From the NCBI RefSeq assembly GCF_014596945.1, contig NZ_JACVXB010000001.1, positions 432,314 to 496,313 of the forward strand: a stretch of 64,000 nt of DNA. The letters run 5' to 3'. The position numbers and the translations under genes are program-made. Under the pieces are notes generated by a model. It saw only the letters and a program-made list of their open reading frames with translations, was not told the origin of the DNA and did no database searches. Source of the stretch: Aestuariibaculum sediminum. GTDB taxonomy: Bacteria; Bacteroidota; Bacteroidia; Flavobacteriales; Flavobacteriaceae. The first letter of the stretch is position 1. Each line of letters opens with the position of its first letter. This document shows, one piece after another, positions 1 to 7,516 of the stretch.

Positions 1-4
1 CTTG

Positions 5-78
5 CGGTCTGGACGGGACTCGAACCCGCGACCTTCGCCGTGACAGGGCGACATTCTAACCAACTGAACTACCAGACC
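5..78 (-). tRNA. tRNA-Asp (anticodon GTC), copy 1
   Basis: A 74-nt cloverleaf is readable on the minus strand. The acceptor stem GGTCTGG pairs with CCAGACC and is followed by a G discriminator base. The D-arm contains AGTTCAGTTGGTTAGA, the anticodon loop CTGTCAC gives anticodon GTC, and the T-arm carries GGTTCGAACCC. No CCA is encoded. The gene is base-for-base identical to a second copy at 4851-4924, and the identity extends a few bases past both ends. A TAnnTTTG promoter box lies about 18 nt upstream. Confidence 0.97.
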
Positions 79-95
79 GTTGCTTATTGCGGGTG

Positions 96-103
96 CAAAT
101 ATA
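96..103 (-). promoter_or_regulatory. Promoter -7 box of tRNA-Asp copy 1
   Basis: Minus strand reads TATATTTG, an exact match to the Bacteroidota -7 consensus TAnnTTTG, placed where transcription would start just before the tRNA. No clear TTG -33 element is seen in the very AT-rich DNA above it. Confidence 0.7.
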
Positions 104-208
104 CAATACTTTTTAAATAATTATAATTTTTTTTAATTTTTATAAAAGACTTTTTATGGTCCAAATTTTCTCTAACTATTCTCTCATTTTTTATGCTTTA
201 AAAGTGGT

Positions 209-967
209 TTAAAACAAGGTATCTAACTCAGGGTAATATACCAATTTAGAAACATCTTTTGTGTTGCCAACATACGCTTTACCTCGTAATTTAGCCACTG
301 TATGTGAAGTTAGTTTATCTTCTGGAAAAGGCTGAACGAGTTGTTCAATCTTTTCCTTATCTAGGTTTATATCAATCCAAAGGTCTTCTTTTTCTTCTTC
401 TAAAATTACAGGCATTCGAGGCCCCTTTAATTTCGGGTTATTATGAATTTTTTCCAATAGCCTGTTAGCCTGAGTCGTGACTATGGTAAAACTATGCCAT
501 TGTCCACCCATTTTATTTTGCATAATCGTATACAACCCTGCAAGAGCCAATGGTTTCATATCTTTTCGATAAATGAAATATGGATAAGTTTTATTACCTA
601 AATGATGATGCTCATAAAAACCATCAACATAAATGAGACACCTGTGATGTTCGGCCGAATTTTTAAACGCTGGTTTTTCAAAAATTGTTTCTCCTCTTGC
701 ATTTAAGGTTTTATTCCAAATTTGCTTTACATCTTCTTCATCACGCACCCAATCTGGAATCAAACCCCATGTAGCAACCAAAGGAAAGTCTGGATTTTCA
801 CTAGTATAAATAAACATTTCGGGGTGACTAAACCCTGAAGCATGATAGATTGGCAAATCTGTTAGTGGTACTAACTTTTCAATAATTTCTTCGACCGCTT
901 GCAAATCCCCCTTGCGTTTTGCTCGTTTTAACTGAGATTCTAAAGATGCTTTTATATCGTAACACAT
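209..967 (-). CDS. SOS response-associated peptidase (SRAP, YedK/HMCES family)
   Basis: SRAP proteins crosslink covalently to abasic sites in single-stranded DNA through Cys2. The chosen start gives Met-Cys-Tyr-Asp, which puts the cysteine at residue 2 as the family requires; a Met seven codons upstream would bury it and is rejected. Family residues seen are Cys2, Asn89 in NARGET, Glu119 in GFYEHH, His175 in KIHNN and the RMPVIL strand at 184-189. The 252-residue length is ordinary for the family. GFYEW is the usual form, so the HH after the Glu is a variant, and about eight residues separate His175 from RMPVIL. The gene stands alone between a tRNA and a divergent small gene. Confidence 0.93.
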   Translation of the reverse strand: MCYDIKASLESQLKRAKRKGDLQAVEEIIEKLVPLTDLPIYHASGFSHPEMFIYTSENPDFPLVATWGLIPDWVRDEEDVKQIWNKTLNARGETIFEKPAFKNSAEHHRCLIYVDGFYEHHHLGNKTYPYFIYRKDMKPLALAGLYTIMQNKMGGQWHSFTIVTTQANRLLEKIHNNPKLKGPRMPVILEEEKEDLWIDINLDKEKIEQLVQPFPEDKLTSHTVAKLRGKAYVGNTKDVSKLVYYPELDTLF

Positions 968-1129
968 AATTACAGTTACTTTATTCATTTAAAATATAAC
1001 CACTACACCCTAACCACCACATTCATAAAGAATTAAAAGGTATCCAAAAAAATCTTAAAAAGATATTATTGGACTATAAACTTCAAATAATGATTTAAAT
1101 TTAACCATCTTATATTAAAACGTTATGAA

Positions 1130-1474
1130 ATGAAAACTATAAATTTTTTCCGAATAAAAAATTTGGTGATAACCATGTTAGGATTTGTTTTAGTTAACTG
1201 TACCGGCGACGACTGGCTTGATTTAAATCTGGATGGATGCGGCTTTTATTCATATATTGAGATAGCCGATAATTGTGATTGTTTAGCTAATCTTGAAACC
1301 AATTGCTCTACTACGATTTTTACACTTAAAGAAGAGGAATACCAACGTATAAAAAGTATTTTTGACGAAAGCGACCAAACTTGTATAGAAATCTCGGGAA
1401 CAGATTTTAAAGGTGATAAATTTAGCGGTTTCGCACAAATCCCTTTTGTTGATTATTGCCACTCGTTTTTCTAA
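1130..1474 (+). CDS. Small cysteine-rich exported protein, unknown
   Basis: I do not recognise this 114-residue protein. Residues 1-24 look like an export signal: a basic start, a hydrophobic run from Leu12 to Val22, then Asn-Cys. If Cys24 is a lipidation site the Asn before it is atypical. There are seven cysteines (24, 37, 49, 51, 59, 85, 110), unusually many for this genome, which fits disulfides in the periplasm or on the surface. The first ATG five bases upstream hits a stop after two codons, so this start is preferred. The stop overlaps the stop of the convergent T9SS gene by four bases. Confidence 0.55.
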   Translation: MKTINFFRIKNLVITMLGFVLVNCTGDDWLDLNLDGCGFYSYIEIADNCDCLANLETNCSTTIFTLKEEEYQRIKSIFDESDQTCIEISGTDFKGDKFSGFAQIPFVDYCHSFF

Positions 1475-4173
1475 TGTTTAAGCGTAAAGTGCCCTTTAAA
1501 AATTCTTCCATCTTCTAAAACTACACTAAACCAATAATCGTCTGCAGGAAGTAACATCCCATTAAAAGTTCCATCCCATCCTACTGATTCCGGTCGTAAT
1601 TGTTTTAAAACCCGACCGTACCTGTCGTAAATCATAACATCACTTTTGGCTTGAAATTGACCATTTGCACCTTCTATTTTCCAAGTATCATGCAACCCAT
1701 CGCCATTTGGAGTAAAATACTTTGGAAAACCAATAACCGAAACTTTTACTATACTTATTCCGCACCCTATTTTGTCTCTGATATAAACCGTATGAATTCC
1801 GGGTTTAACATTTTCAAAAACCGGATAATCTTGATATGTTTCAGCATCATTTAGAGCAAATTCATAAACTCCAAGCCCCAGTTTACTCGTGTTAATGGTT
1901 ATAGAATTATTATTGGAAACATCTATTACCGAGACATCATTTATATCAATTATGGCCTGCTGCGATTTTTTCACAATTATTTCGCTGGTTCTTGAACACT
2001 GTAAACCACTTGTATTTGATATTGTTAAAAAATAAGTCCCTGGCTCTGTTACCGTTATTGTTGGTTCACTTGAGATTAAAGAACCGTCTTCATGAGTCCA
2101 TTGGTAATCATATCCTTCATTCGCATTAAGCTCTTCAGGATCTAAAAGCAAAGCAAACGTAGAACTAGATGAGCAAACTATTTGGGGAGATTCCAAAATA
2201 TACTCTGGAGGAGACTCTACTTCTAACACCAAATATTTACCAAGCCCTATACAATTATTGTTTATTTTATTCTCTACTCTAACATAAATTTCCTCTCTGT
2301 AAGGATGCGCTTCATTTTGATAATTGATAAAATCTGTAATCGGATTCACTTCAGATAGCGCGTCAAGCTCACTTCTATAAAAACTTATATCTACGTCGTT
2401 TCCTTGGGGCAGAAGCATTCTTATTTCATCCAAAACCGGACTTAAATTAAAAGTTGCAATTCCATCGTACCCTGTTCCATCCAAAACATCATCACAAACG
2501 CGTAATTCCTTCAAAAACGTATCCGGAATTTGAGAGGTTGTAACAATTAAATTAACTTGTGTAAGACCGTAACATTGATATTGATTTTCGACCCTAGCCC
2601 ACACCACATCAGCTCCAACAACCTGATTCAAATATGCCGTGGCAGATATTATGGAGTTTATACCTAAGACTGCTTCATCCTGAGTTTCATAAAAAGAAAT
2701 TATTTCATCTGTTTGATTTGGTAAAATCTTATCTATGACTTGATTCAAATTAAAGAAACTAATGCCATCTAAATCCTTATCGCATTGCACCAATTCGACA
2801 TTAGAAGTCACATTCGGAGGTTGATAAATCTCAACAGAAAGTATCAATTCTACCTGTTTTGAATCTATAGTTGCCAAAGCTTTAACTTCATAGATACCTG
2901 AGCCAGAAAATACATGTGTAGGATTTAACTCTGCCGACGTATTTTCATCTCCCGAATTTGCATCTCCAAAATCCCAAGTTATCGCATCCACACTTCCTTT
3001 TAAATAAAAATTTGTATCCGTGCCAAAACAACCTCCAGAGTAACTTATAAAAATGGTATTATCAATAGCATGTATATATTGCGGTAAACCAGCTTCACTT
3101 CGTTTTCCTTCTAATGAAAAACCTACTCTTTCAAAATTACAACCTATGCCTTTAACATTAGGATTATGAATAACCGACAAATATTCTGTATCTACATTTG
3201 CCGCATAAATTTTACGATCTGGAGCCAACTGTAATGCTGTAAGTTGCGTTTCATATTGATTCAAGGAATTATCAAAAACCAGAGTTTTGCTTTCATTAAT
3301 TGCCGTTATATTCTGTTCTGTAATATCATATTGGTAAATATCTCCAAACCATAAAAAATTCTTGTAGGTCACATATAACAGATTGCTATCAGGCGAAAAC
3401 TCGACACCATACGATTCCAAATCCAACATTACGGTGTTTGAAACTGTTCCCGTGTAGATATCGAAATCGCATAAAAAAGTACCCGAAGCAACTCCCGAAA
3501 TTGCCATTTTTTCTCCATTGGGTGAAAACTTGATACAGTAACTTCCGGTATAATTATTCGCACCACTCAAATTACTTACCACTGGTGAGGCATTAACCCC
3601 ATCTGTAGAAACATTAAAAGCAAGTACTTTATTTGAATTATACGCTTTTGTTACGACCCAAACCTGATTCGCGTTTACATTTATCAATGCAGATAAACCT
3701 TCAAAAGCCGTTTTTGCTAACGGAATATTTTTATTCTCAGTCACAGCTCCCAAACCATTATCCAGTGTCATATCTACTTCCGAATATTCGAGTCCATATC
3801 GGTCAGATTCAATAGCATCTGTTGTAAATATGTAATACTCGTTAGGGAACCCTGGCTTAGGAATTATAATAGCCGAATTGGCACTGGATTCATGCCCATG
3901 TAACCCCGTACCATTCAACATAATTTTATGATTTTTGTTCCATACCGTTCTTCCATCGGTATAAAAAAGTACCGCGCCATTTTGCGAACAAATCGTTGCA
4001 CAACCCTCTCCAGTTACTAATCTACTATCAAATAAAGCCACAGGTCTCCCATCGTTAAAATCGACACCTGCCTGATTTCCAAAATACCAAATATTACCCT
4101 CTCCCTGACCGTGAATAAGATTCAGGAATAAAAGAAAACCAATAAGAAGTTTTATTTTAAAACAACCACTCAT
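1471..4173 (-). CDS. T9SS type B sorting domain (CHU_C) surface protein with PKD domain
   Basis: A 900-residue secreted protein. Residues 1-22 are a Sec signal peptide ending in IHGQ. The first ~370 residues, starting WYFGNQAG, resemble the propeller-like N-terminal region common in flavobacterial gliding-type proteins. A PKD-like domain follows at about 390-445 (TWDFGDANSGDE, then HVFSGSGIYEV). A second Ig-like segment is near 680-730. The C-terminal ~85 residues (YFTPNGDGLHDTW, YDRYGR, GWDGTFNG) form the CHU_C domain, the type B signal for outer-membrane export and surface attachment by the type IX system. The ligand or substrate is unknown. The gene is monocistronic and convergent with the small cysteine-rich gene. 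Confidence 0.92.
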   Translation of the reverse strand: MSGCFKIKLLIGFLLFLNLIHGQGEGNIWYFGNQAGVDFNDGRPVALFDSRLVTGEGCATICSQNGAVLFYTDGRTVWNKNHKIMLNGTGLHGHESSANSAIIIPKPGFPNEYYIFTTDAIESDRYGLEYSEVDMTLDNGLGAVTENKNIPLAKTAFEGLSALINVNANQVWVVTKAYNSNKVLAFNVSTDGVNASPVVSNLSGANNYTGSYCIKFSPNGEKMAISGVASGTFLCDFDIYTGTVSNTVMLDLESYGVEFSPDSNLLYVTYKNFLWFGDIYQYDITEQNITAINESKTLVFDNSLNQYETQLTALQLAPDRKIYAANVDTEYLSVIHNPNVKGIGCNFERVGFSLEGKRSEAGLPQYIHAIDNTIFISYSGGCFGTDTNFYLKGSVDAITWDFGDANSGDENTSAELNPTHVFSGSGIYEVKALATIDSKQVELILSVEIYQPPNVTSNVELVQCDKDLDGISFFNLNQVIDKILPNQTDEIISFYETQDEAVLGINSIISATAYLNQVVGADVVWARVENQYQCYGLTQVNLIVTTSQIPDTFLKELRVCDDVLDGTGYDGIATFNLSPVLDEIRMLLPQGNDVDISFYRSELDALSEVNPITDFINYQNEAHPYREEIYVRVENKINNNCIGLGKYLVLEVESPPEYILESPQIVCSSSSTFALLLDPEELNANEGYDYQWTHEDGSLISSEPTITVTEPGTYFLTISNTSGLQCSRTSEIIVKKSQQAIIDINDVSVIDVSNNNSITINTSKLGLGVYEFALNDAETYQDYPVFENVKPGIHTVYIRDKIGCGISIVKVSVIGFPKYFTPNGDGLHDTWKIEGANGQFQAKSDVMIYDRYGRVLKQLRPESVGWDGTFNGMLLPADDYWFSVVLEDGRIFKGHFTLKH

Positions 4174-4312
4174 AACCTTTTTAGCAATTTTTTTAGGTTG
4201 GATTAGGTAAGAAACGGGTTATTGAAGATACGAAAAAAAGACGCATTATTGATAAACCTAGAAACAATAAACGTTGTCGCCGTTGATAAGGTTATTAAAT
4301 TAAATAATCGAT

Positions 4313-4329
4313 GAAAGCCTTTCATTGGA
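4313..4329. repeat. 17-bp direct repeat, copy 1
   Basis: GAAAGCCTTTCATTGGA occurs here and exactly again at 4724-4740. Its first eleven bases are almost palindromic (GAAAG-C-CTTTC). The two copies flank a small membrane-protein ORF in an otherwise gene-poor stretch (4174-4850). Confidence 0.7.
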
Positions 4330-4457
4330 GGACTATTTAACCCATTTATAACAGACAATAACCTAATTCGTTTATAATTGGAATACACCACAAAACAAAA
4401 GGATGTTCTTTTTAGTTAAGAAACCAAGCTTTTAAATTGTATTCTCAATAATTACAA

Positions 4458-4685
4458 ATGACGGAATTATTTAAAATACTATTATTCTACATGGCCTTTC
4501 TAATCCTATTCTGCGCAATAGGAACAGGACTTTCAATAATAATCTCTAAATGGACAAATAATCCTTTTAAAATAATATTTGAGAACGTAATCAAACCTGT
4601 AATAATAGCTTCGCCTATATTCATTTACCTATGTTTACCCAAAAAGCTTAGAAAGAGATTTAAAATTTGGAAAGGTTTGCTTTAA
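4458..4685 (+). CDS. Putative small membrane protein, unknown
   Basis: I do not recognise this 75-residue ORF. It has two hydrophobic segments, roughly residues 5-30 and 43-60, and a strongly basic tail (KKLRKRFKIWK), a layout that would place the C-terminus in the cytoplasm. It is the only plausible gene between the T9SS gene and the second tRNA-Asp. No promoter box or ribosome binding site is evident, and it lies between two copies of a 17-bp repeat. It may be a real small protein or chance coding in AT-rich DNA. Confidence 0.4.
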   Translation: MTELFKILLFYMAFLILFCAIGTGLSIIISKWTNNPFKIIFENVIKPVIIASPIFIYLCLPKKLRKRFKIWKGLL

Positions 4686-4723
4686 AAACAAAAAAGCATC
4701 CCGATTTTCTGTTAAGAAAAAAG

Positions 4724-4788
4724 GAAAGCCTTTCATTGGAACACCAAATAATTTTGGTTTTCACTACTACTCCCAACGAATGTTGGGA
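4724..4788. repeat. 17-bp direct repeat copy 2 followed by two small hairpins
   Basis: Bases 4724-4740 repeat 4313-4329 exactly. Two short perfect inverted repeats follow at once: ACCAAA-TAAT-TTTGGT at 4743-4758 and TCCCAAC-GAAT-GTTGGGA at 4771-4788. Neither has a proper T-run, so they are not clear terminators. The cluster looks like a small structured repeat element rather than coding DNA. Confidence 0.55.
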
Positions 4789-4812
4789 ACAACACAACTT
4801 CTTTATATTGCC

Positions 4813-4838
4813 AAAAAAAGCCCTAATCTCTTAGAGCT
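4813..4838 (-). terminator. Rho-independent terminator of tRNA-Asp copy 2
   Basis: On the minus strand AGCTCTAA-GAGA-TTAGGGCT forms an eight-pair stem with one G-U pair and is followed by seven T. It lies 13 nt past the tRNA 3' end. Confidence 0.8.
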
Positions 4839-4850
4839 TCTGCAATCTTG

Positions 4851-4924
4851 CGGTCTGGACGGGACTCGAACCCGCGACCTTCGCCGTGACAGGGCGACAT
4901 TCTAACCAACTGAACTACCAGACC
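4851..4924 (-). tRNA. tRNA-Asp (anticodon GTC), copy 2
   Basis: Identical over all 74 nt to copy 1 at 5-78, with the same strand and the same anticodon GTC. The shared block runs from 4847 to 4930 against 1-84 and may extend further left for copy 1, where the window ends. Unlike copy 1, both the promoter and the terminator of this copy are visible. Confidence 0.97.
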
Positions 4925-4942
4925 GTTGCTGTATTGCGGTTG

Positions 4943-4973
4943 CAAATATACACTCCTTTTTATTTACCACAAA
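4943..4973 (-). promoter_or_regulatory. Promoter of tRNA-Asp copy 2
   Basis: Minus strand carries TTTG (4973-4970), a 19-nt spacer and TATATTTG (4950-4943), a full match to the Bacteroidota -33/-7 promoter architecture, 18 nt before the tRNA. Confidence 0.82.
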
Positions 4974-5003
4974 CAATTTTTTAATTTTTTTTAAAAAAAT
5001 CTG

Positions 5004-5933
5004 CTAAGCGAATTTTTTACGTTCCACCAAATACGTTAAAAGCACTTGGTTGAAATCGTTATTAACATCTACTTCAACATATTTTATATTATATTTCAAA
5101 CAATTATACTGAACTTCCTTAAAAAATGAAGATACAGCTTCGTTGTAATTATTTTTTATGGTGTCGGCGTACAGATTAATAAACTCACCTGTTTCAACAT
5201 CTACGAAGCGCTTTGGTTTATTATCAAAATTAAAAAGTAACTCTTTTTGCTTATCGAAAACATGAAACAAAATTACTTCGTGTTTATTATATTTTAAATG
5301 ACGAAGTGCTTCAAATAACTTTGAAGGATTCTCGGCGGCCTGTAACATATCGGTAAATAGAAATATTAAGGATCGTCTGTGAATCTTTTCGGCTATTTGA
5401 TGTAAAAAGGTGTAAGTATCGGTAGTTCTTTTTATCGGTTTATTTATTACTACATCAGATAATTGGTTCAATAACATTTGGTGATGTCGCTCACTGCCCT
5501 TTTCTGGCGCATAATAATCGTAAGCATCACTATAAATACTTAAACCTACTGCATCGCGTTGCTTTTTTAATATTTCCATTAAAGCAGCCGATGCTAAAGC
5601 CGAATATGCTATTTTATTTAAATTATTTATAGAAAATTTAGACATGTTAGGATAATGCATAGAACTACTATTATCCAAAATGATATGACATCTTAAATTT
5701 GTTTCGTCGTCGTAACGTTTGGTATATAATTTATCGGTTTTAGCATAAAGTTTCCAATCGATGTGTCGGGTACTTTCTCCCTGATTATAAATTTTATGTT
5801 CTGCAAACTCTGCGGAAAATCCATGAAACGGACTTTTATGCATTCCGGCAATAAACCCTTCAACAACCTGCTTCGCCAGCAATTCCAGGTTTTTAAAACC
5901 ATCTGCTTTATTAAGTTCGTTTTGTAAATTCAT
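5004..5933 (-). CDS. DUF58 (vWA-like) domain protein
   Basis: A 309-residue DUF58 protein. The hallmark GESTRHIDWKLYAKTD with the following KRYDDE is at about 52-76, and a vWA-like metal motif DNSSSMHYP follows. DUF58 proteins are normally encoded beside a MoxR-type AAA ATPase and act with it in assembling or activating other complexes, often envelope-linked. Here no MoxR, BatA or BatB gene is adjacent: thioredoxin is upstream behind a terminator and a tRNA is downstream. There is no signal peptide, so the protein is probably cytoplasmic. Partner and target are not visible in this window. Confidence 0.92.
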   Translation of the reverse strand: MNLQNELNKADGFKNLELLAKQVVEGFIAGMHKSPFHGFSAEFAEHKIYNQGESTRHIDWKLYAKTDKLYTKRYDDETNLRCHIILDNSSSMHYPNMSKFSINNLNKIAYSALASAALMEILKKQRDAVGLSIYSDAYDYYAPEKGSERHHQMLLNQLSDVVINKPIKRTTDTYTFLHQIAEKIHRRSLIFLFTDMLQAAENPSKLFEALRHLKYNKHEVILFHVFDKQKELLFNFDNKPKRFVDVETGEFINLYADTIKNNYNEAVSSFFKEVQYNCLKYNIKYVEVDVNNDFNQVLLTYLVERKKFA

Positions 5934-5974
5934 ATGCTTTTTATGCTTTCTTTAGAAAAGATAGACCTAAAATA

Positions 5975-6006
5975 AAAAAGGTTTGCCATTAACAGCAAAC
6001 CTTTTT
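5975..6006 (-). terminator. Terminator after trxA
   Basis: GGTTTGC-N8-GCAAACC with flanking A and T runs (AAAAA/TTTTT) forms a strong hairpin ending in T on the minus strand. It separates trxA from the downstream DUF58 gene. Confidence 0.85.
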
Positions 6007-6029
6007 AAATAATCTTTATATTTTTCAGA

Positions 6030-6347
6030 CTATAAAAGCGAATCAATCGCTTCAGTGTAAGCGTTTTTAGGCGCTACACCAACTTGTCTTCCTACTACTT
6101 CTCCGTTTTGAAAAACCAATACAGTTGGAATATTACGTACCCCATATTTAGCAGCAAATTCTTGGTTAGCATCAACATCTACTTTTCCTACTACCGCTTT
6201 CCCTTCGTACTCTTCACTAATTTGTTCGATGATTGGTCCAACCATTCTACAAGGTCCACACCAAGCAGCCCAAAAATCAACCATAACTGGTTTATCACTT
6301 TTTAATACCGTTTCTTCAAACGTTGCATCTGTTATTTCTAATGCCAT
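6030..6347 (-). CDS. trxA: Thioredoxin
   Basis: A 105-residue cytoplasmic thioredoxin with the active site WCGPC in WAAWCGPCRM at about residues 28-37, the conserved DFWA strand before it, and the cis-proline segment RNIPTVLVF near 72-80. It reduces protein disulfides using electrons from thioredoxin reductase. Length and sequence are typical. It is its own transcription unit: a TAnnTTTG promoter box lies about 40 nt upstream and a hairpin terminator lies just downstream. Confidence 0.98.
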   Translation of the reverse strand: MALEITDATFEETVLKSDKPVMVDFWAAWCGPCRMVGPIIEQISEEYEGKAVVGKVDVDANQEFAAKYGVRNIPTVLVFQNGEVVGRQVGVAPKNAYTEAIDSLL

Positions 6348-6384
6348 AATATTTATGTTTTAATTGTAATACTTTTTAATTGTA

Positions 6385-6419
6385 CAAAATTAGTCAAAAA
6401 AACTCCTAAAGCTTACAAA
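6385..6419 (-). promoter_or_regulatory. Promoter of trxA
   Basis: Minus strand reads TTTG (6419-6416), a 23-nt spacer, then TAATTTTG (6392-6385), matching the Bacteroidota -7 box. The box is 38 nt before the start codon. Confidence 0.6.
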
Positions 6420-6566
6420 GTAACAATTTGTTTTATTTATAATTGAATTGTTTAAGCTTATTTTAAGATTTTTTTAGAACACATAAACAGCAACGAATTA
6501 AAATCGTACAAAAAAGCTTTGGTAGGTAACGAAGATTTTAGTCTAATATATAATTATGTTGGAAAC

Positions 6567-7421
6567 TTAATGAGGTCTTTTTCTTCCAATGGTTATTTCG
6601 GTAACAACACCTTCAGCATCAGTTTTTGTTGCGATATTATCACAAGTCCCATCGCCGTAATCTACGGTAACAGCACCTTCTGAGGTTGTATAGGTTTTAG
6701 CACCTGAAGCTATAAATCTACAATCGGCCAGTTTAACAAGTGGTTTGGTAATTTCAACTGTAAATGTAGCTCCTGTGGCATCTGTAAAAGTTGAAGAACC
6801 TGTTATGGTTTTTTCGTCGTCAAAACAAGAAAAAGTATCTCCTCCTGCGGTAATTTCAACAGTTTTTGAACCAACTTTAGTGAATGTACCTTCATCGGTA
6901 ACTATACTAATATCGGAGGTACTATTAAATTCCGGATTTCCGTTATCGTTTTCAGATATATAACTAAAGGCTCGCGTTCCATTAACAACATAACCGTTAA
7001 CAGTTAAATCTTGAAATGTTATGGTTTTATCTTTTGCTAAATCGGTGAGTGAACGTACTTTAATAATGGTTCCGGAAATGATATTTCCGTTATGGTCTTC
7101 GCATCCACCGTTAAATACAATGGTTGTTGTAACAACATTATCGATAATTTCAATTGAAAAGTCGACACAATCGTTAAAAAACTCAGATTCTCCACGATGA
7201 GATTCCTTACTAAATTCACTTGTTTTAGACGCTAATGAAATGCCGAATGAAGCATCCGAATACAGGGTAATATCATCTAAAACCGATTCTACATCTTCAA
7301 TAATAATTGCAGAATTAACACTTTCTAAAGTCGAAAGGTTTTCTTCTGGAGTTACATCTTCGTTGTTACAGGCAACGACACCTAAGCACGCTAGTGCAAA
7401 CAAAATTTTTACTGTTTTCAT
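6567..7421 (-). CDS. Putative lipoprotein, unknown
   Basis: A 284-residue envelope protein of unknown function. The chosen Met begins MKTVKILFALACLGVVACNNED, a typical lipoprotein signal with lipobox VVAC at about residues 15-18; Met codons three and ten codons further upstream are possible but add only a poor leader. The mature part is rich in Thr, Ser, Asp and Gly and in alternating strand patterns, with three or four more cysteines (DCVDF, GGCEDH, FSCFDD, ADCRF, DGTCDN), suggesting a beta-rich, disulfide-bonded domain. It follows dnaE on the same strand after 95 nt, with no obvious terminator between. Confidence 0.8.
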   Translation of the reverse strand: MKTVKILFALACLGVVACNNEDVTPEENLSTLESVNSAIIIEDVESVLDDITLYSDASFGISLASKTSEFSKESHRGESEFFNDCVDFSIEIIDNVVTTTIVFNGGCEDHNGNIISGTIIKVRSLTDLAKDKTITFQDLTVNGYVVNGTRAFSYISENDNGNPEFNSTSDISIVTDEGTFTKVGSKTVEITAGGDTFSCFDDEKTITGSSTFTDATGATFTVEITKPLVKLADCRFIASGAKTYTTSEGAVTVDYGDGTCDNIATKTDAEGVVTEITIGRKRPH

Positions 7422-7516
7422 AATAGACATTTTTGTTAAGTATAACACCAAAGGGTGATATATATTATAACAGTCTTGAAATAAAATTTCCTACCATGAA
7501 TTGTAAAAAAACCTGT

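Noticed and set aside
4203-4391. 62-residue minus-strand ORF
   Set aside because: No recognisable domain, no promoter box, and it contains the 17-bp repeat read in one frame (PPMKGFHR), so it looks like non-coding DNA.
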